This document shows, piece by piece, positions 1-6,426 of a stretch of DNA of 11,937 bases. Below the pieces are notes generated by a model. That model ran no database searches, was not told the origin of the DNA, and was given only the letters and a program-made list of their open reading frames with translations. Location: assembly GCA_047618505.1 (NCBI GenBank), contig JBLHLB010000095.1:1-11937 (forward strand), given 5' to 3'. The stretch comes from JBLHLB01 sp047618505. Lineage in GTDB: Bacteria; Planctomycetota; UBA1135; GCA-002686595. Position numbers and translations under genes: made by a program. Numbering within the stretch: position 1 is the stretch's first letter; each line of letters opens with the position of its first letter.

Positions 1-293
1 AGCGCATCCAGAACGAACCCGTTGCGGCGGAGGAGCTGGAGCTGGCCATCAGCTACCTGACCGGAAGCTTCGCCCTCGGTTTCGAACGATCATCGCGCCG
101 CGTCAACGCCATGATTTCTGCCCACCGCAACGGACTGCCGGACACCTATATCGCGGACCTCCTGCGCGACATTAAGGCGGTCACCATCGCGGATGTGCAG
201 AGCGCTGCCGCCAAGCATCTCTTCCCCCAAAACGCCTGCGTCGTCGCCTCCGGACCGATCAAGGCCAAGGAACTCGCGGATATCGTTGGGTGA
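1..293 (+). CDS. M16 family zinc peptidase, C-terminal end (5' end outside window)
   Basis: The reading frame is open from base 3 to the TGA at 291-293, so this is the last ~96 residues of a longer protein. The segment has the typical end of an M16 (pitrilysin/insulinase/processing peptidase-like) C-terminal domain: the PVAAEELELAISYLTGSF helix, a GLPDTYIADLL stretch, a KAVTIADVQSAAAKHLFP helix and a closing strand, NACVVASGP. In this family the C-terminal half clamps substrate while the zinc-binding HxxEH site lies in the N-terminal half, which is not visible here. It could therefore be a catalytic subunit or the inactive partner of a two-subunit M16 pair. Many bacterial members are exported, but location cannot be judged without the N-terminus. 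It faces pldA tail to tail, with only a hairpin between them. Family assignment is fairly firm; substrate is unknown. Confidence 0.8.
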   Translation, partial: RIQNEPVAAEELELAISYLTGSFALGFERSSRRVNAMISAHRNGLPDTYIADLLRDIKAVTIADVQSAAAKHLFPQNACVVASGPIKAKELADIVG

Positions 294-295
294 CT

Positions 296-326
296 GGCAG
301 GGCGGCCCGCGCTGGCCGCCCCTGCC
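296..326. terminator. Bidirectional terminator-like hairpin between convergent genes
   Basis: A GC-rich inverted repeat fills the gap between the M16 stop and the pldA stop. The left arm GGCAGGGCGGCC (296-307) pairs with GGCCGCC-C-CTGCC (314-326), giving 12 base pairs with one bulged C and a 6-nt CGCGCT loop. There is no long T tract on either side, so it is not a textbook intrinsic terminator. Its position between two converging stop codons suggests it ends or protects both transcripts. Confidence 0.65.
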
Positions 327-1331
327 TTAGAACTCAATCCCGATTCCGATGCTCGTCGAGCGTTCGTAGTAGCTGGCGAGATCACTGTTGTAGCCTGTAC
401 GTGCCCAAATGCTGATGGGCAGGCGCAGGTTGTGGTTGGATAGCTCTAGCTTGAGCGTACTGTGCTCAAAGGCGTCTCGGTACCCGGTCTCGTAACCGAT
501 GGCTGTGTGCCAGTCGCCGAGAGTCGTGCTGGAGAATTCGCTCCGGAGCCATAGGCCAACGCCGTCGTAGTGCGCGCGTCCACCGGGATCGATGCCGCCC
601 TCAAAGGAGTAGTATTCCTCGGCTCCGTCCTGCAGCAATCCAGTCTCCAGAAAGTAGCGCAGCTTGAGGAAGGTGCGCGCTCTCGATGTACGCCTTGGAG
701 GCAGGTTGCGTATCCAAGTGAATCCGATGTAGTCCCAGCCGCGACTGAGGTTCTTGCGGGCGAAGTCCTCGTCTTCCCCGTCGAGTTGCAGGCTTCGTTT
801 CCGGGCATTGAACTCCGCCACGGAGTCGATCCCCTGGCCGTTGGATTCGTGCCCGTAGCCGACGTCGAGGGTATTCAGCTTGTCACCGTTATTCGCGCTG
901 TCCGCACTATCTGCATTGTCCTGTGACTTGTCGGTGTAACGCAGTACGAACTCAGGGTTGAAGCGGCGCCCAATGACGGGGCTGGACTGCGCTCCGAATA
1001 TATATTGGGAGAACCGTGCCGAGAGGGTCACGTAGGGAGTCAGGCCGCCCCAGCTACGCTCGTCTGCCAGTTGCACCTTGAAGGAGACTGTGATGTCCAG
1101 GTGGGCGTCGTAGTTCTCGTCGCGGTTGATCCCGAGGAAGCTGCGCTCGTGCCGCTCCAGGCGAGACTTGTCCTGGGACAGCCTTGGCATCACCGGTTCC
1201 ACTGTTTCCTGTACGCCGGAGGAAGTACTAAGGCACAGCGTCATGGCAAACGGGAATATGGCAAACGGGAGCGTGACGGTGGTCGTGCGATACATGTGTG
1301 TCTGGACGCGACTGCGCTTCCGTCGGACCAT
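327..1331 (-). CDS. pldA: Outer membrane phospholipase A (OMPLA family)
   Basis: Predicted 334-residue outer-membrane beta-barrel enzyme that would hydrolyse acyl chains from phospholipids in the outer leaflet of the outer membrane. A basic N-terminus and hydrophobic stretch (about residues 17-35) form a signal peptide. Met13 (start at 1295) would give a more ordinary signal peptide than the upstream ATG, and neither has a clear Shine-Dalgarno site. The OMPLA signature GYGHESNGQG lies at 158-167 and gives the catalytic His161 and Ser163 (E. coli His142/Ser144). The SRGWDY block at 196-201 aligns with the E. coli SRSWN block that carries the Ca-site Ser152 and catalytic Asn156, which would make the third residue Asp200. 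About 24 extra residues separate the two blocks. Alternating beta-strand pattern continues to the C-terminal GIGIEF, whose terminal Phe matches the barrel-assembly signal. An Asp/Asn/Ser-rich stretch (136-150) is a probable loop. Confidence 0.82.
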   Translation of the reverse strand: MVRRKRSRVQTHMYRTTTVTLPFAIFPFAMTLCLSTSSGVQETVEPVMPRLSQDKSRLERHERSFLGINRDENYDAHLDITVSFKVQLADERSWGGLTPYVTLSARFSQYIFGAQSSPVIGRRFNPEFVLRYTDKSQDNADSADSANNGDKLNTLDVGYGHESNGQGIDSVAEFNARKRSLQLDGEDEDFARKNLSRGWDYIGFTWIRNLPPRRTSRARTFLKLRYFLETGLLQDGAEEYYSFEGGIDPGGRAHYDGVGLWLRSEFSSTTLGDWHTAIGYETGYRDAFEHSTLKLELSNHNLRLPISIWARTGYNSDLASYYERSTSIGIGIEF

Positions 1332-1434
1332 GGACAGGTCGATGGTGAGCTAGCGCACCGGGTACAGCGGGTTGCGGCAATTCTTGAGTCAGCTGATCGG
1401 GTCGATGGTCACAGTTGACGGCGAGACATTGGGC

Positions 1435-1572
1435 TTACGCAGGGGTTTCGGTGGCAGGCTCTGGAGTGGCGCTTTCTGTTTTGGCATTTACCGCGTCTCC
1501 CGCCTGGGGTTTAGGCAGGAGCACGAACAGAAGGACTGCGAGAACCAACAGGAGTGCCGCGCTTCGAGCCAT
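1435..1572 (-). CDS. Small single-pass membrane or secreted peptide, 45 aa
   Basis: This short ORF starts with ATG at 1572 and ends at TAA 1435-1437. Residues 1-19 are MARSAALLLVLAVLLFVLL, a clear hydrophobic export or membrane-anchor segment with one Arg before it. It is followed by a PKPQ turn and a Thr/Glu/Pro/Ala-rich hydrophilic tail (about 25-45). There is no lipobox Cys. It runs in the same direction as pldA and ends 103 nt upstream of it, so co-transcription is possible. No good Shine-Dalgarno site precedes the ATG. The case for a real gene is the sharp hydrophobic/hydrophilic division starting right at an ATG. Against it are its length and lack of known family. No function assigned. 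Confidence 0.45.
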   Translation of the reverse strand: MARSAALLLVLAVLLFVLLPKPQAGDAVNAKTESATPEPATETPA

Positions 1573-1764
1573 GGGTGATGTAGAGGTTGGGGCGTCGCGG
1601 GAGGCGACTCCGATCGGCCTGCAACCATGGAGTCCTCGGGGAGGGGGGCAATGAATCTATCCACCGCCGTGGCCGAGCCCCTTTCCAGGACGTGTGAGCG
1701 CCACTGGGTCGACCACGGAGGCCCTCCGGCTGATTTCTGAGGTGGAGATCATTTCAGGACAAGC

Positions 1765-2583
1765 TTGAGCCCCATCGCCTCGCTACCCTTGATCCCGATG
1801 GGAGACGGCCGGGACAAGCTAAGGGTGCGACTGCTTCCTTCCTCGATGGGATCGAGGGAGGAGTTGCAGTACGCGACCAGTTACTTGATCAACGAATTCC
1901 TGGCGGTGGACGCGGGATCGATCGGCTACCAGTCGAATCTCAAGGAGCAGGCGGCCGTGCGCCATGTGCTCCTGACGCACACCCACTCGGACCATGTGGC
2001 ATCCCTGCCGGTGCTCGTCGAGAACACCCTCAGCGATAGGCGCGAACCCCTGGTCGTGTGGGGCAATGCTGCTGTGCTCGAATGCATCGAGAGCGATTTG
2101 TTCAACGACCGAATCTATCCCACCCTCGATGTCTTTCGAGTCGCTTCCGGACCGGCCGTTGTCCTGCGCGAACTGCGCCCCGAGGAGCCAATCGAGATCG
2201 AGGGCCTGAACATTCTTCCGGTGGAGATGAATCACACCGTGCCAACCCTCTCGTTCCTGATTGATGACGGCGAACAGAGTGTCGTGATCGGTGGAGACAC
2301 CGGGCCGACGGAGCGACTGTGGGAGCTCGCCCGGGGTCGTGAGAACCTAGTAGCGGTCTTCCTCGAAGCCGCCTTTCCCAACGAACTGCGACAGTTGGCG
2401 CAGGACGCTCTGCATCTGACACCGGAACAGTTCGCTGCCGAGTGGAAGAAGCTCGGCCGGGAAGTTCATTTCCTGGCGGTCCACCTCAAGCCCCGCTACC
2501 GGGCGACCCTGGTGCGGGAGCTGCTGGCCCTAGGTCTCCCCGGGTTTGAGATCGGCGGCACCGGCAAAACGTATTCCTGGTAA
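1765..2583 (+). CDS. MBL-fold metallohydrolase, class II cyclic-nucleotide phosphodiesterase-like
   Basis: A 272-residue cytoplasmic protein with no signal peptide and the metallo-beta-lactamase fold. The metal-binding motif HTHSDH is at 72-77 (His72, His74, Asp76, His77). Further likely ligands are His157 (MNHTVPTLSF), Asp178 (IGGDTGPTE) and His240 (AVHLKPRY). The LLTHTHSDHVASLPVLVEN pattern, the FLEAAFPNELRQLA...HLTPE stretch (199-221) and the HLKP end resemble class II cAMP/cGMP phosphodiesterases (yeast PDE1/Vibrio CpdP type), which hydrolyse 3',5'-cyclic nucleotides. Other MBL hydrolases cannot be excluded. The TTG at 1765 is chosen because an AGGA (1756-1759) lies 5 nt upstream; ATG at 1798 is the alternative. 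Upstream, 1573-1764 shows no gene I can support. It is followed 132 nt later by the kinase gene in the same direction. The location close to a cyclic-nucleotide-binding NADH dehydrogenase gives the PDE reading some contextual support. Confidence 0.8.
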   Translation: MSPIASLPLIPMGDGRDKLRVRLLPSSMGSREELQYATSYLINEFLAVDAGSIGYQSNLKEQAAVRHVLLTHTHSDHVASLPVLVENTLSDRREPLVVWGNAAVLECIESDLFNDRIYPTLDVFRVASGPAVVLRELRPEEPIEIEGLNILPVEMNHTVPTLSFLIDDGEQSVVIGGDTGPTERLWELARGRENLVAVFLEAAFPNELRQLAQDALHLTPEQFAAEWKKLGREVHFLAVHLKPRYRATLVRELLALGLPGFEIGGTGKTYSW

Positions 2584-2715
2584 GCCGAGCCGAAGGAGCC
2601 GTTCTTGATGCATTTGGCTTGGCCCAGGAAAGCTAGGGAGGCCGACAGTACAATGGACCCACTAGCCGAACTAAGTCTCCCAACCACAGCTGCCCTTTCC
2701 GCCGCGTAGCCCTGT

Positions 2716-4803
2716 ATGTCCGCCGCTAAGAAATCCGAATCTCGTCTGGATCCCCTGGCGGATCCCCTGCTCAGGGACGTGCCCACGATTGAGGGCTATA
2801 AGGTTCTCGATCAGCGCTACGTGCTCTTTGAGACCCTAGGCCAGGGTGGTATGGGCGTGGTCTACCGCGGACAGCATGGGGCGTTGGATATCGAGGTGGC
2901 GGTCAAGTGTCTGGACCCCGGCTTGGTGCGGCGCAATGGGGAGTTCGTCGCGCGCTTTGAAAAGGAGGCCCGTGCCGCCGCCCGCATTCAGCACCAGAAC
3001 GTCGTGCGCGTCTACGACGTGGCCGAGGATCAGGGTCTGCACTACATCGTCATGGAGTACGTCCAGGGCGAAGATGCACGCAAGCGCATCGCGCGCAAGG
3101 GGGCGCTTGGTCCTGATGAATCCGCGCGACTGATCCTGGGCGCAGCACGCGGTCTGGCGGCGGCCCACAAAATTGGTCTGGTCCACCGCGACATCAAACC
3201 CGACAACATCCTGATCGGAGCGAACGGCCTGGTGAAGGTCGCCGACCTCGGGCTAGCGAAGCAGATCGGTGGCGACTCCGGGCTGACCTACAGCGGTGCC
3301 ACTATGGGCACGCCGCGCTACATGCCGCCCGAGCAATACGGCGACGCCAAGAGCGTGGGCCCGGCCGCTGACGTTTACTCCCTGGGTGCGACGCTCTACT
3401 TCCTGTTGACCGGTGTCGATGCGATCGGCGGCTCCTCCTTGCTGGAGGTTGTCGAGCAAGTCCGTACCCAGCCCTTCCCCGATCCGCGCGCTGTTCAACC
3501 TGACGTTCCCGACGCCCTGGCCGAGCTCGTCGCCGTCTGCACCCAGCGAGAGCCGGCGGACCGTCTGCAGGATGCCGGGGCGGTTGCGGCTGCGATAGAG
3601 AAGTCGGCCTTTGGCCGCGGCACGGATCTCTCGGATCCAAAGGCGGGGTCGCTCGACACGGCTTCCATGGTCTCGCCGCCTCCGGCCAAGACCATCGCGC
3701 GAATCCGTCGATCGGTTTCGGGTGTCGAGAACGAAGATGAGGAAGACACCGAGGAGACCGAGGTGCCCGGCGCGCCCCTGCGGGGTTCGGTGAGGACAGG
3801 TCCTAATTCCGGGCCGAACTCTGGGGCCAAATCTGAGGCCAAACCTGGGGCGGAAGCGACGCGAGCTAGCAAGACCTCAACTTCAGGCGGACAAGGCAAG
3901 TTGATCGGGATCGTGGTTGTGGCGGTTCTTATATCCGCGGCCATCGCCTGGAAGGTTGGTGTCTTTGGCGGTGCGGGCGGCGGTCCCGTGGCCAATCAAG
4001 CCTATACCCTCGGCGATTGGGCAGAGGTCGTGGATGTTGAGCCCGACCCCAGTCTCATTACCGATGCCGATGGCCGGGACCGCATGCTCGCCACGGGCTT
4101 GCCCTGGAAGGTGAAGGACAAGGACACAGGCATCGTGATGCTGCTAGTTCCACCCGGCGAAGATCTCCTTGGCGCATCTCCCGGCGACTCGGATGCCTAT
4201 TCGGAAGAGCTGCCCGCCCATCGCGTAGAGTTCAAACAGGCGTTCTACCTTTCCGAGGCCGAGGTGACACAGGCACAGTGGGAAGCTCGGATGGGAGAGA
4301 ACCCCTCGTCGCACCTCGGATCCAATCGTCCAGTTGAAGGAGTCAGTTGGGATGCGATCAGCGCGCCGGACACGGGCTTCCTGGCGCTCACCGGAATGCG
4401 CCTACCCTGTGATTGTGAATGGGAGTATGCCTGTCGCGCGAGCAGCGATGCTCCGCGCTACGGGGCCTTGCAGGAGATCGCCTGGTTCATGCGAAACTCA
4501 AAGGACGAGCGCCACAAAGCCGTGGGCAGTGGCAGCAAGCGCAACGCCTGGGGCTTCAGCGACATGCTGGGAAACGTCGCGGAATGGTGTTCCACGGCTC
4601 GTGACGAAGACCTCTACAAGCGAGCAGAGGCGGCGGGGACCACGGGCCCCGACTTTTGTGATTCAGCTGTCGGTAACCAGCGCATCCAACGGGGCGGCTC
4701 CTGGGCCAGCGATGAAGCCGGTGTACGTGCATCTTCCAGCAGCCAGGCCAATCCTGGTTGGTCCGACGACCGCACGGGTTTCCGTGTTGCCCACCGTCCC
4801 TAA
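2716..4803 (+). CDS. Membrane Ser/Thr protein kinase with C-terminal FGE-sulfatase-fold domain
   Basis: 695 residues in three parts. Residues ~35-295 form a Hanks-type kinase: glycine loop GQGGMG (42-47), VAVK with ATP-anchoring Lys64, HRDIKPDN (157-164) with catalytic Asp159, metal-binding DLG at 177-179 in place of DFG, GTPRYMPPE (198-206) with PPE in place of APE, and ADVYSLG. These indicate an active enzyme. A Ser/Pro/acidic linker (300-395) holds an acidic Thr cluster, NEDEEDTEETEV (339-350), and a small GPNS repeat. One membrane helix follows (about 396-411). Residues ~473-693 form a formylglycine-generating-enzyme (sulfatase-modifying factor) fold: YLSEAEVTQAQW, WEYAC, GFSDMLGNVAEW, QRGGSWAS, DDRTGFRVA. 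By topology this part should be extracytoplasmic. The Cys pair of true FGE enzymes (RGGSxxCxxxxC) is Ser665 and Val670 here, so it is probably a sensory or binding module. The stop is 6 nt before the next gene. No Shine-Dalgarno site is evident before the ATG. Confidence 0.93.
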   Translation: MSAAKKSESRLDPLADPLLRDVPTIEGYKVLDQRYVLFETLGQGGMGVVYRGQHGALDIEVAVKCLDPGLVRRNGEFVARFEKEARAAARIQHQNVVRVYDVAEDQGLHYIVMEYVQGEDARKRIARKGALGPDESARLILGAARGLAAAHKIGLVHRDIKPDNILIGANGLVKVADLGLAKQIGGDSGLTYSGATMGTPRYMPPEQYGDAKSVGPAADVYSLGATLYFLLTGVDAIGGSSLLEVVEQVRTQPFPDPRAVQPDVPDALAELVAVCTQREPADRLQDAGAVAAAIEKSAFGRGTDLSDPKAGSLDTASMVSPPPAKTIARIRRSVSGVENEDEEDTEETEVPGAPLRGSVRTGPNSGPNSGAKSEAKPGAEATRASKTSTSGGQGKLIGIVVVAVLISAAIAWKVGVFGGAGGGPVANQAYTLGDWAEVVDVEPDPSLITDADGRDRMLATGLPWKVKDKDTGIVMLLVPPGEDLLGASPGDSDAYSEELPAHRVEFKQAFYLSEAEVTQAQWEARMGENPSSHLGSNRPVEGVSWDAISAPDTGFLALTGMRLPCDCEWEYACRASSDAPRYGALQEIAWFMRNSKDERHKAVGSGSKRNAWGFSDMLGNVAEWCSTARDEDLYKRAEAAGTTGPDFCDSAVGNQRIQRGGSWASDEAGVRASSSSQANPGWSDDRTGFRVAHRP

Positions 4804-4809
4804 CCTCCC

Positions 4810-6426
4810 TTGCAAAAGCGCGTAGTGATTCTCGGTGGCGGGTTCGCCGGTGTGCGGTGCGCACGAAATCTGTCCAAGGCCCTGGCCCCGGGTGAGTGGG
4901 AGGTGGTTCTCTTCAACACCGAGAACCACATGGTCTTTCACCCTATGTTGGCGGAGGTGGCCGGTGGCGCCTTGGCCGCTGATTCGGTGGCGGCACCCCT
5001 GCGTCAGATGTTGCCGCGTGTCGCCTGTCGAACCGAGGATGTTTCGGAGGTGAACCTCAAGACAAAGCACGTGCACTTCACAGCCCACGAAGGCAGCGTT
5101 TGCAGCATGGCCTACGACCAGCTGGTCATTGCCTGTGGAGTCAGCGTGAACCTGGGCGCCGTGCCCGGCATGGTGGACCACGCCTTCGCCCTCAAGACGG
5201 TTGGGGATGCGGTGCAGATTCGCGCCCATGTGATGCAGCAACTGGAGAAAGCGGAAGTCTGTCCGGATGTCGAAACGCGGCGTGAATACCTTTCTTTCAT
5301 CGTTGTCGGAGGAGGCTTCTCTGGCGTAGAGGTCGCCGGTGAGATCAACGATCTGGCACGCGGTGCGCGGCGCTATTTCAGGAACATCGGGGAAGACGAT
5401 GTGCGCGTAACCTTGATCCACTCACGCGGCCAACTCTTGCCGGAAATTGGCGAGAAGCTACGCGAATTCACCCGAGACAAGATGGAGAAGGCCGGTGTCA
5501 CCATGCGCTTGAAGGAGCGCGTGGCCCAGGCGACGTCCAAGGGAGTCGTCCTTAAGGGTGGCGAATTGGTGAAAGGGCAAACCATCGTCTGCACGATTGG
5601 CACGACCCCGTCTCTGATGATTCAGCGACTTGATGTTCCGAAGGAGCGCGGTCGACTCGTAACCGAAGCAGATATGCGACTCAAGGGGCGTAGCGACGAG
5701 TGGGCCATCGGTGATTGCGCCATGATCACCAACGCTAAGACCGGCGAACCTTCGCCTCCCACCGGACAATTCGCCGATCGCCAGGGTAAGCAGGTCACCA
5801 AGAACATCCTGCGCACCATTGCCGGCGAAACAACACAGCCCTTTGCATTCAAGCCCCTTGGTCAATTGTGCGCCATCGGCGGGCATTCTGCTGTGGCTGA
5901 AGTACTCGGTATGCGACTCTCTGGCTTTGTTGCCTGGGTTCTCTGGCGCGCGATCTACCTGTCCAAACTGCCGTCTCTTTCGCGTAAGGCGAAGGCGGCC
6001 TTTGACTGGGCTTGGCAAGTGGTCTTCTCACGTGATCTTACGCACATGAAGAGCACGACCACCGAGCGTGTGTGCCGTGCCTGGTACCAAGACGGGGACG
6101 CTATATTTAATGAGGGCGACCCAGCCTCCGACTTCTATGTGATCGAAAGGGGTGAAGTTGAAGTCATCCGAGAGCCAGAGTCCGAAGGAGGCGAGGCAAA
6201 GATCCTTGCCGTCTTGGGCGAAGGCGATTTCTTCGGGGAGGTCGCGCTGATGAGTGACGCGCCCCGCAACGCAACGGTGCGGGCGCGCGGAACCGTGGAA
6301 GTTGTTGTGCTCGGTCGTGAGGTCTTCCGTCGCATCTCCTCATCCCTCGCGCCCCTGGAAGCGCTCTTGGCGGATGCAGTCGCTAAGCGTAGCAGCGTCG
6401 GCGAATCCGCTGACACGTCAGACTGA
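4810..6426 (+). CDS. Type II NADH dehydrogenase fused to a cyclic-nucleotide-binding domain
   Basis: 538 residues. Residues 1-410 are an NDH-2-like flavoprotein predicted to pass electrons from NAD(P)H through FAD to quinone without pumping protons. The FAD-binding motif VVILGGGFAGVRCARNL lies at 5-21, the NAD(P)H-binding motif FIVVGGGFSGVEVAGEI at 163-179, the second FAD motif WAIGDCAMI at 298-306, and the NDH-2 flavin/quinone-side motif PPTGQFADRQGK at 316-327. A Trp-rich amphipathic end (373-410) matches the membrane-attachment helices of NDH-2. Residues ~420-525 are an appended cyclic-nucleotide-binding domain: IFNEGDPASDFYVIERGEVEV, then the phosphate-binding cassette FFGEVALMSDAPRNATV (474-490) with Glu477 and Arg486. 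Asn487 replaces the usual Thr/Ser. No other start precedes the GxGxxG motif, so the TTG at 4810 is used; it has no Shine-Dalgarno site and probably depends on coupling to the kinase gene, whose stop is in the same frame. Its last 9 nt overlap the convergent JAMM gene. Confidence 0.9.
   Translation: MQKRVVILGGGFAGVRCARNLSKALAPGEWEVVLFNTENHMVFHPMLAEVAGGALAADSVAAPLRQMLPRVACRTEDVSEVNLKTKHVHFTAHEGSVCSMAYDQLVIACGVSVNLGAVPGMVDHAFALKTVGDAVQIRAHVMQQLEKAEVCPDVETRREYLSFIVVGGGFSGVEVAGEINDLARGARRYFRNIGEDDVRVTLIHSRGQLLPEIGEKLREFTRDKMEKAGVTMRLKERVAQATSKGVVLKGGELVKGQTIVCTIGTTPSLMIQRLDVPKERGRLVTEADMRLKGRSDEWAIGDCAMITNAKTGEPSPPTGQFADRQGKQVTKNILRTIAGETTQPFAFKPLGQLCAIGGHSAVAEVLGMRLSGFVAWVLWRAIYLSKLPSLSRKAKAAFDWAWQVVFSRDLTHMKSTTTERVCRAWYQDGDAIFNEGDPASDFYVIERGEVEVIREPESEGGEAKILAVLGEGDFFGEVALMSDAPRNATVRARGTVEVVVLGREVFRRISSSLAPLEALLADAVAKRSSVGESADTSD

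Noticed and set aside
1415..1654. Plus-strand open frame with a hydrophobic start, 79 codons
   Set aside because: Its hydrophobic part is largely antisense to the small minus-strand ORF, it then turns into an Arg/Gly-rich low-complexity end, and it has no ribosome site. I prefer the minus-strand reading, though only moderately.
2584..2623. Stem GCCGAGCC / GGCTTGGC after the PDE-like gene
   Set aside because: Only 8 pairs including a G-T, with a 24-nt loop and no T run; too weak to call a terminator, so whether the PDE-like and kinase genes share a transcript remains open.
2649..2654. TACAAT as a -10 box for the kinase gene
   Set aside because: No matching -35 hexamer at 16-18 nt spacing; a single hexamer is expected by chance.
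3795..3850. Short GPNSGPNSG / AKSEAKPGAE repeats in the kinase linker
   Set aside because: Low-complexity interdomain linker; too short to call a repeat element.
4663..5421. Minus-strand open frame of 252 codons across the kinase/NADH dehydrogenase junction
   Set aside because: Antisense to two strongly conserved genes; His/Gly-rich composition with no motif.
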